From: Marinobacter sp. ELB17
GTDB lineage: Bacteria > Pseudomonadota > Gammaproteobacteria > Pseudomonadales > Oleiphilaceae
DNA length: 64,000 nt
NCBI RefSeq assembly: GCF_000169375.1
Contig: NZ_AAXY01000023.1
Span: forward strand, 1 to 64,000
Direction of reading: 5' to 3'
Shown in pieces: positions 58,460 through 64,000 of the stretch. The notes beneath the pieces are model-generated. The model saw only the letters and a list, made by a program, of their open reading frames with translations, made no database searches and was not told the DNA's origin. The position numbers and the translations under genes were made by a program. How positions within the stretch are numbered: position 1 is the first letter of the stretch; each line of letters begins with the position of its first letter.

Positions 58460-59161
58460 TCATTTGGTTATTGAGTTGCGGGCACTCTGAATCGGTTCCC
58501 GTGACAAGTCGCTGAACGCCTTAACCCGTACCGAAAAATCGCTAAAATTCTCGCCCTGAATCAGCACGTGTTGCCGAAGTCTCTCCTCCGCTAGCGCGGC
58601 ATCCCCCGCATTAATTGCTGAATAGATATTGCGATGCTCCTGAATGGAGTCTGTTACGCGACCACGAATTTGAAGCTGCAAGCGACGGTATGGCTTCAAG
58701 CGCTGTTTGAGTTGACGCGCTTCGGTTGCAAGGAATGCGTTATGACTGGCGTTGTAAATACAATTATGAAAGTGTTCATTTTCGTAATAGTAGTCGTCCG
58801 GGTTTGCTCGGATAGCCGGGTCTTCACAGCGCAGTAACGCCGCCTTCAACACAATCAGCTCATCTTCCGTTATGCGGCGGGCGGCCAAGCGTCCGCACAT
58901 CCCTTCGAACTCCGCCATCACTTCGAACATTTCGATGAGCTGATCGAAACTCACCTTCGCGATAAAGGTGCCTTTTTTCGGTAATACCACCACCAAGCCA
59001 CTGGCAGAAAGCTGTTGAATTGCCTCTCGGATAGGTGTTCTGGACACGCCGAACTGTTTTGAGAGTGCTTCGGGATCCAACTTCTCCCCGGGTAGCAGGC
59101 GGCCATTAATGATGGCGTCTTCCAGAAAATCTTTGAGCTTTTGGACATTTGGACGCTTCAT
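58460..59161 (-). CDS. GntR-family regulator (FCD subfamily), probable control of malonate operon
   Basis: The protein is 233 residues from the ATG at 59161 (MKRPNVQKLKDFLEDAI); an upstream extension to 59245 crosses the promoter region. The N-terminal winged helix (PEALSKQFGVSRTPIREAIQQLSASGLVVVLPKKGTFIA in outline) and the C-terminal FCD effector domain (FEVMAEFEGMCGRLAARRI, NEHFHNCIYNASHN with metal-site His, RGRVTDSIQEHRNIYSAINAGD) are clear. It is divergent from the TRAP-MatAB genes, as GtrA/MatR-type regulators are in other malonate users, so it probably senses malonate or a derivative (inference). Confidence 0.88.
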   Translation of the reverse strand: MKRPNVQKLKDFLEDAIINGRLLPGEKLDPEALSKQFGVSRTPIREAIQQLSASGLVVVLPKKGTFIAKVSFDQLIEMFEVMAEFEGMCGRLAARRITEDELIVLKAALLRCEDPAIRANPDDYYYENEHFHNCIYNASHNAFLATEARQLKQRLKPYRRLQLQIRGRVTDSIQEHRNIYSAINAGDAALAEERLRQHVLIQGENFSDFSVRVKAFSDLSREPIQSARNSITK

Positions 59162-59230
59162 GCTGGCTTTGCTCCGGCGGTTGTGAACACAGATTTTGCC
59201 TCGTGGTCTTTTGATATTAATCGCGCCACG

Positions 59231-59259
59231 TTGACAATAGTACACATAAAAGATAATGA
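59231..59259 (+). promoter_or_regulatory. Sigma-70 promoter candidate of the malonate operon
   Basis: TTGACA (59231-59236) and TAATGA (59254-59259) with a 17-base spacer lie 60 bases before the substrate-binding-protein ATG. The following ATATATATAT and the flanking GTACACAT may be part of the GntR operator. Confidence 0.6.
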
Positions 59260-59319
59260 TATATATATCAGCTATGCCTGATGGATATTACAAAAACAAA
59301 AGCTTCGGAGAAGATCACT

Positions 59320-60318
59320 ATGAAACTGCCTTTCGCAAAACTGGCCATCGCTGCCAGCCTCTCGTTTTCACTCATTGGTGCAGCCGCAGCCGATACGACA
59401 TTAAGAGTGTCGCATCAGTTCCCAGGCGGCAAAGGTGATGTCAGGGATGAAATGGTCCAGCTCATGGCCCGTGAAGTAAAAGCCGCCGATGTTGGTCTGG
59501 AACTACAAATTTACCCCGGTCAGTCACTGTTCAAAGCAAAAGAGCAGTGGGGTGCGCTCGTTCGCGGACGGTTGGATATGACTTCTCTGCCGCTGGACTA
59601 CGCCAGTGGACGTCACCCGGAATTCTCAGCAACCCTGATGCCCGGTCTGGTTCGCAGCCATGAACGTGCCCAGCGGCTGAACGATTCTAAATTTATGGAT
59701 ATGATTAAAACGGTTATTAACGATGCGGGTGCCCGCGTTCTGGCAGATGCTTGGCTAGCCGGCGGTTTTGCGTCTAATAAGCAGTGTGTGACCTCGCCCG
59801 ATACTGTCCAGGGGCAGACCATGCGAGCGGCTGGCCCCGCATTTGGTGAGATGCTTGCCGTCGCGGGCGCCTCAATTGCCTCTATGCCATCGTCCGAAAT
59901 ATATACTGCCATGCAAACCGGCGTATTAGACGGTGCCAACACCTCTTCAGGTTCGTTTGTCTCTTACCGCATATATGAACAAGTCACCTGCTTGACGGCG
60001 CCCGGGGAAAACGCCCTCTGGTTTATGTATGAGCCAATTCTGATTTCGGAACAAAGCTGGAGCAAACTCAACGAAGTTCAGCAGAACGCTCTAATGGCGG
60101 CCGCCGAGAAAGCCGAGGCCTACTTTGCCAAAGAGGCTGCAGGCCTTGACCAGAAGATGGCCGACGTTTTCGCTGAGAACGGTGTTGAAGTTGTCAACAT
60201 GTCACCCGAGGACTATCAAGCCTGGCTTGATATTGCCAAAAAGAGTTCCTACAAGACGTTTGCTGAGAATGTCCCTAATGGCCAGGCCCTGATTGACGCA
60301 GCGCTCGCTGTCGAATAG
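59320..60318 (+). CDS. TRAP transporter solute-binding protein (probable malonate, MatP/DctP)
   Basis: The protein is 332 residues from the ATG at 59320 preceded by GGAG at 9 bases; a nearer-promoter ATG at 59281 is also in frame but lacks a ribosome site. Signal peptide LAIAASLSFSLIGAAAA. DctP family: RVSHQFPGGKGDVRDEMVQLMAREV, LEIYPGQSLFKAKEQW-like LQIYPGQSLFKAKEQWGAL, RMRAAGPAFGEML-like and DGANTSSGSF. It captures the substrate in the periplasm. Malonate is inferred from the MatA/MatB genes downstream; C4-dicarboxylates remain possible. First gene of the operon. Confidence 0.88.
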   Translation: MKLPFAKLAIAASLSFSLIGAAAADTTLRVSHQFPGGKGDVRDEMVQLMAREVKAADVGLELQIYPGQSLFKAKEQWGALVRGRLDMTSLPLDYASGRHPEFSATLMPGLVRSHERAQRLNDSKFMDMIKTVINDAGARVLADAWLAGGFASNKQCVTSPDTVQGQTMRAAGPAFGEMLAVAGASIASMPSSEIYTAMQTGVLDGANTSSGSFVSYRIYEQVTCLTAPGENALWFMYEPILISEQSWSKLNEVQQNALMAAAEKAEAYFAKEAAGLDQKMADVFAENGVEVVNMSPEDYQAWLDIAKKSSYKTFAENVPNGQALIDAALAVE

Positions 60319-60336
60319 GCCGTTAGCCCTCGATTG

Positions 60337-60357
60337 ACCGGGGCATCATGCCCCGGT
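60337..60357 (+). other. Stem-loop between the TRAP P and Q genes
   Basis: ACCGGGGC-ATCAT-GCCCCGGT has perfect 8-bp arms and no T-run. Such intercistronic stems often protect the binding-protein mRNA, giving more P than Q and M subunit. Confidence 0.7.
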
Positions 60358-60426
60358 GACTGTGGTATCAATTCGTGACGTCTCATTGCTGGGGCGATAC
60401 CTACACCATCCGACTTTGGGGATTCT

Positions 60427-60948
60427 ATGTCTCAGTCTGTAACCCACTCAATAGCATCTCGCAATAGCGTTATTGCAGGTTATATCCGCGTTATAGACAC
60501 GCTTGCGATTGTCACCGCCGTGTTCGCTGCCATTCTGCTCGCGCTTGGCGTTCTGGTTGTTGTGCAAATGGTTTTCACGCGCTATGTACTCGGTGAAAGC
60601 ACCATGTGGCAAACAGAGTTTACGACCTATGCCATTACCGCAGCTATGTTGCTAGCAACGCCTTACGTTCTGAAAACCGGCGGGCATGTAGCGGTAACCG
60701 TTCTGCCAGACGCTCTGCATGGACTGCCAAAGCGCATCATGCGCTTGACGGCCTCGCTTGTCGGGCTGAGCTTCTGCCTCGCCCTGGCTTATGGTTCTTG
60801 GTACTACGTCTACGAAGCATACACCATGGCCTGGACGACCGGCACGGTGTGGAACCCTCCGCTGTGGCCTGCAGTGTTGCCTATGGCCGTTGGTGCAAGC
60901 TTGCTATCACTGCAATACGTAGCAGAAATTCTTCGTGGAGAGGCCTGA
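60427..60948 (+). CDS. TRAP transporter small permease (DctQ-type)
   Basis: This 173-residue protein has four predicted transmembrane helices (from VIDTLAIVTAVFAAILLALGVLVVVQM through LSFCLALAYGSWYYVYEAY to LPMAVGASLLSLQYVAEIL) and a DctQ-type core. It forms the membrane complex with the large permease. It ends 2 bases before the M subunit start, which uses a GGAGAGG within its 3' end. Confidence 0.9.
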   Translation: MSQSVTHSIASRNSVIAGYIRVIDTLAIVTAVFAAILLALGVLVVVQMVFTRYVLGESTMWQTEFTTYAITAAMLLATPYVLKTGGHVAVTVLPDALHGLPKRIMRLTASLVGLSFCLALAYGSWYYVYEAYTMAWTTGTVWNPPLWPAVLPMAVGASLLSLQYVAEILRGEA

Positions 60949-60950
60949 TC

Positions 60951-62282
60951 ATGGATCCCGTTACAAGTGGTATTCTGGTTGTTATAGCGCTGTTGGTTTT
61001 GATGGCCATAGGCACCCCCATTGCGTTTGCTTTAGGCGCAGTTGCTCTGGGTGCGTTGATGTTGGACCGCGGCGTTGGTGAGTTGATTTATTTTGGTGAA
61101 ACTTTTTTTGGCAACATGGCCTCGTTCGGCTTTGTTGCCATTCCCATGTTTATCCTGATGGGTGCGGCTGTTGCCTCTTCCCCGACCGGTCGCGATCTGT
61201 ATCGCTCATTGGACTTGTGGATGGGTAAACTGCCAGGAGGGCTGGCAATTTCAAATATTGCCGCTTGCTCAATTTTCGCGGCTTTGTCCGGCTCGTCGCC
61301 CGCCACAAGTGCCGCTATCGGTAAACTTGGCATTCCCGAAATGCGCAAGCGTGGCTACCCCGACGGTGTGGCTGCAGGCTGTATTGCTGCCGGTGGCACC
61401 CTGGGCATTCTGATTCCGCCCTCGGTCACAATGATTGTGTATGGCATCTCTACCGAAACATCGATTGGTCGGTTGTTCATAGCAGGTGCCATTCCGGGCC
61501 TTATGTTGGCCGGTCTTTTCATGGTTTGGACGCTGATCGCCTGCAAGCTCCACGGTGGTTATGGCAGCGCCAACCCCGTAGCCCAAGCTGCCGCCCAAAT
61601 GAAAGAAAACGTTGAAGGCAATATGAAAGCCCTGATCCGGGTGCTGCCCTTCATGATCGTGGTGTCAGGTATTTTGTTTGCTTTGTATGGCGGCGTTGCG
61701 ACACCTTCCGAGGCGGCCGGCGTGGGCGCATTCCTGTGTCTGGCGCTTGCCATCATTGTGTACAGAATGTGGCAGGCCAAACCGATCACTATTATTATGC
61801 GGGACGCGCTGCGTGAAAGCGTGATGATCATGTTGATCATTGCTTGCGCCGAGATTTTTGCTTTTGCGTTGTCGTCTTTGTTCATCACTCAAACCGTCGC
61901 CGGCGCCATCGCCGACCTTGAAGTTAATCGATGGGTGCTGATGGGCATTATTAATCTGTTCTTGTTGGTGTCGGGTTTTTTCCTGCCGCCAGTGGCCGTC
62001 ATCGTGATGGCGGCTCCTATTTTGTTGCCCATTATATTGGCCGCAAATTTTGACCCTTACTGGTTTGCAGTGATCCTGACCATCAACTTGGAAATTGGCC
62101 TGATCACACCGCCGGTTGGTTTGAATCTATTCATTATAAAAGGCATAGCGCCCGACATTGCGCTGCGCGACATATTGCTGGGCAGTTTGCCTTATGCCCT
62201 CTGCATGGTGCTGGGCATCCTGCTGTTGTGCTTTTTCCCGGAAATTGTCACTTGGCTGCCGGACTTGATTATGGAGTCCTGA
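60951..62282 (+). CDS. TRAP transporter large permease (DctM-type)
   Basis: The protein is 443 residues from the ATG at 60951, 2 bases after the Q gene. It has 12 or so transmembrane helices with DctM signatures: FGFVAIPMFILMGAAVASS, SNIAACSIFAALSGSSPATSAAIG, GYPDGVAAGCIAAGGTLGILIPPSVTMIVYGI, FLLVSGFFLPPVAVIVMAAPILLPI and EIGLITPPVGLNLFIIKGI. It couples uptake to the sodium gradient. The next gene, malonyl-CoA decarboxylase, follows 40 bases later. Confidence 0.93.
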   Translation: MDPVTSGILVVIALLVLMAIGTPIAFALGAVALGALMLDRGVGELIYFGETFFGNMASFGFVAIPMFILMGAAVASSPTGRDLYRSLDLWMGKLPGGLAISNIAACSIFAALSGSSPATSAAIGKLGIPEMRKRGYPDGVAAGCIAAGGTLGILIPPSVTMIVYGISTETSIGRLFIAGAIPGLMLAGLFMVWTLIACKLHGGYGSANPVAQAAAQMKENVEGNMKALIRVLPFMIVVSGILFALYGGVATPSEAAGVGAFLCLALAIIVYRMWQAKPITIIMRDALRESVMIMLIIACAEIFAFALSSLFITQTVAGAIADLEVNRWVLMGIINLFLLVSGFFLPPVAVIVMAAPILLPIILAANFDPYWFAVILTINLEIGLITPPVGLNLFIIKGIAPDIALRDILLGSLPYALCMVLGILLLCFFPEIVTWLPDLIMES

Positions 62283-62322
62283 TTCGCCCTTTAAATTTCC
62301 GACACCTCTGAGGAAAGGCATT

Positions 62323-63684
62323 ATGAACATGAGTTTTTTACAAGAGTTGTTTAACAACATTACCCAGCGAGAGGCTTCCCTCTGGCGGCGCGTCGGCAAT
62401 CTCGACAATTGCGACCATAGCCAGCTGGTAGCGGCCTGCCAGGCGCTGCTTAAAAGTGACGGCGAGGCCTCAAGTATAAGTCTTGCCAGTCGGGCGCTGG
62501 AAATTTATGCCCGCTTGGACGATGACGAAAAGCGTTCTTTTTTTGAGCAGCTGGCTGTGCTTTTTTCGGCCGAGCCTGAGCAGATTGATCACGCTTACCT
62601 GGCTTATAAGGCGTCACGGACCAATGAAAATCTTGAGACGTTGTTTGAATCCTGCGAGCCACGGCGGCAGGAGCTATTAAGACGGCTCAACCTGTCCAGC
62701 GGCGCTACGCACAAGCTGGTGAAGATGCGTGAAGACATGCTCGCCCTTATGGCGGATTGTGCAGATTTTAAAGCGCTTAACGCCGACTTTATTCACCTTT
62801 TTGGCTCGTGGTTCAACCGCGGCTTTCTGGTTCTGAAGCGTATTGACTGGAACACTCCCGCCAATATTCTGGAAAAAATTATTCGCTATGAAGCGGTGCA
62901 TGAAATCCAGGATTGGGATGATCTTCGGCGCCGATTGGATGCCCGGGACCGCCGTTGTTTCGGTTTTTTCCACCCCGCTATCGGTGATGAACCGCTGATC
63001 TTTGTTGAAGTTGCGCTCAACAAAGGATTGCCCAGCCAGATCCAGTCTATTTTGGCTAGTGACAGCTACGATATTGACGATCCTGAGTCCGCCGATACGG
63101 CGGCTTTCTTCGGCATCAGTAACTGCCAGGTTGGGTTGCGAGGCATTTCATTCGGTAATTTTCTGATAAAGCAGGTGGTACAGGAACTGAAGCAAGAGCT
63201 ACCTAACTTGAAATACTTTGTGACTTTGTCGCCGGTGCCCAATTTCCGCAGATGGTTGGAAACGACCTGCTCCGATGATGCGGGCATGCTAAGTCCAGAA
63301 GCCCAGGAGACACTCAAACATTTGGATGATCCTGAGTGGCATAAGAACGAAGAGCTTTCGGAGCGTCTCGGTAGCGTCATTAAACCGTTGGCGGCACGCT
63401 ACTTACTAAAAGAAAAAACCACTAACGGCCAGCCACTGAACCCGGTTGCCCGCTTTCATCTGGGTAACGGGGCTGAACTGCACCGCATCAACTGGCTCGG
63501 CGACACTTCGGCCAAAGGCATGAAGCAATCTGCCGGGCTTATGGTTAATTACCTGTATGTACTCGACAATATTGAACGCAATCATGAGCAATACAGCACC
63601 AGTGGCACCACTGTGTGTTCATCAGGCGTTCGTGATCTTAGCCGCCGGAGCCGCAAGCTGCTCAAAGGAGAGTCTGAAAAATGA
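62323..63684 (+). CDS. matA: Malonyl-CoA decarboxylase
   Basis: The protein is 453 residues (MNMSFLQELFNNITQREASLWRR). It converts malonyl-CoA to acetyl-CoA and CO2. Family features: N-terminal helical domain, then the GNAT-like catalytic domain with HEIQDWDDLRRRLDARDRRCFGFFHPAIGDEPLIFVEVAL, ISFGNFLIKQVVQELK, FVTLSPVPNFRRWL (catalytic Ser/His region), NPVARFHLGNGAEL and the end GLMVNYLYVLDNIERNHEQYSTSGTTVCSS. Overlaps the matB start by four bases. With the TRAP genes and GntR regulator it gives the P-Q-M-A-B order described for malonate use in Sinorhizobium. Confidence 0.93.
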   Translation: MNMSFLQELFNNITQREASLWRRVGNLDNCDHSQLVAACQALLKSDGEASSISLASRALEIYARLDDDEKRSFFEQLAVLFSAEPEQIDHAYLAYKASRTNENLETLFESCEPRRQELLRRLNLSSGATHKLVKMREDMLALMADCADFKALNADFIHLFGSWFNRGFLVLKRIDWNTPANILEKIIRYEAVHEIQDWDDLRRRLDARDRRCFGFFHPAIGDEPLIFVEVALNKGLPSQIQSILASDSYDIDDPESADTAAFFGISNCQVGLRGISFGNFLIKQVVQELKQELPNLKYFVTLSPVPNFRRWLETTCSDDAGMLSPEAQETLKHLDDPEWHKNEELSERLGSVIKPLAARYLLKEKTTNGQPLNPVARFHLGNGAELHRINWLGDTSAKGMKQSAGLMVNYLYVLDNIERNHEQYSTSGTTVCSSGVRDLSRRSRKLLKGESEK

Positions 63685-64000
63685 GCCATAACCTGTTTGA
63701 AACTTTCTCAACCCGTATGCGCGCTCGCCAAAATGCAAATTTCATCGCCACACCAGAAGGGCGCAACTACACCTATGCTCAGGCACTCGATATGAGCGCC
63801 ACTCTGGCCGCTACTTTGATATCTTTGGGGGTCAGTTTAGGCGATCGGGTGGCTGTGCAGGTCGACAAAAGCCCAGAGGCCATCTTGCTTTACCTTGCTT
63901 GTTTGCGCATGGGTGGTGTGTATTTGCCCTTGAACACGGGTTATACCGCGTCAGAGATCGGGTACTTTTTAGGCGATGCAGAGCCAGCTCTGTTTGTTTG
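63681..64000 (+). CDS. matB: Malonyl-CoA synthetase (start only; runs off the window)
   Basis: About 106 residues are visible, starting MSHNLFETFSTRMRARQNANFIATPEGRNYTYAQ with LGVSLGDRVAVQVDKSPEAILLYLACLRMGGVYLPLNTGYTASEIGYFLGDAEP, the N-terminal domain of ANL acyl-CoA ligases in the MatB pattern. The catalytic motifs lie beyond the window. It would activate malonate with CoA and ATP. Coupled to matA by an ATGA overlap. Confidence 0.88.
   Translation, partial: MSHNLFETFSTRMRARQNANFIATPEGRNYTYAQALDMSATLAATLISLGVSLGDRVAVQVDKSPEAILLYLACLRMGGVYLPLNTGYTASEIGYFLGDAEPALFV

Noticed and set aside
1..64000. CRISPR array or integron attC array
   Set aside because: No regularly spaced identical repeats with unique spacers were seen, and no integrase gene or attC-like structures near the toxin-antitoxin genes.

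Overview
The window looks like a chromosomal segment of a marine gammaproteobacterium, most likely Marinobacter or a close relative. This is an inference from gene content and order: gltX followed by tRNA-Ala and tRNA-Glu, an rpmF-plsX-fabD-fabG-acpP-pabC-mltG-tmk cluster, ppiB/lpxH divergent from glnS-cysS, a TRAP transporter and a Na+/proline symporter. No database search was possible.

Layout. 1-3.9 kb is accessory and mosaic: a gutted sugar-epimerase gene, a DUF1778/GNAT toxin-antitoxin pair, an MBL-fold/beta-CASP hydrolase carrying a palindromic repeat inside its reading frame, and a RelE/HTH toxin-antitoxin pair. 3.9-13.3 kb holds a Cys/Met PLP enzyme, znuA behind a Zur-like box, gltX, two tRNAs, a PTPS-family protein and an M16C metalloprotease. 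13.3-18.9 kb is the divergent ppsR/ppsA pair, split by an IS200/IS605-type element that encodes the RNA-guided nuclease IscB with its upstream omega-RNA, followed by rraA. 19-25.3 kb carries PilZ, SH3, YciI, PHP and UPF0149 proteins and rne. 25.9-36.3 kb is a core block: rluC, a HAD phosphatase, sppA, maf, yceD, rpmF, plsX, fabD, fabG, acpP, pabC, mltG and tmk. 36.4-42.4 kb is a proline-utilisation locus (AraC-type regulator, putA, putP). 42.5-54.9 kb carries acnB, miaE, fpr, yghU, a lipoprotein, a divergent PHA-type reductase/hydratase pair, lpxH, ppiB, glnS and cysS. A TnpB-only element lies at 54.9-56.1 kb. From 56.2 kb to the end come malate synthase G and a malonate-use operon (GntR regulator, TRAP P-Q-M, malonyl-CoA decarboxylase, start of malonyl-CoA synthetase).

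How the genes work together. Malonate would be imported by the TRAP system, activated by MatB and decarboxylated by MatA to acetyl-CoA. Malate synthase G beside it and aconitase B fit acetyl-CoA use through the glyoxylate route. Proline is imported by PutP and oxidised by PutA to glutamate. PpsR would control PpsA, but its leader is now occupied by the end of the IscB element.

The most notable content is two different transposon-encoded RNA-guided nucleases (IscB and an atypical TnpB), both without a TnpA here, and a family of about ten palindromic repeats (core GGGGACAGATTT-N-AAATCTGTCCCC), one of which has become coding sequence.
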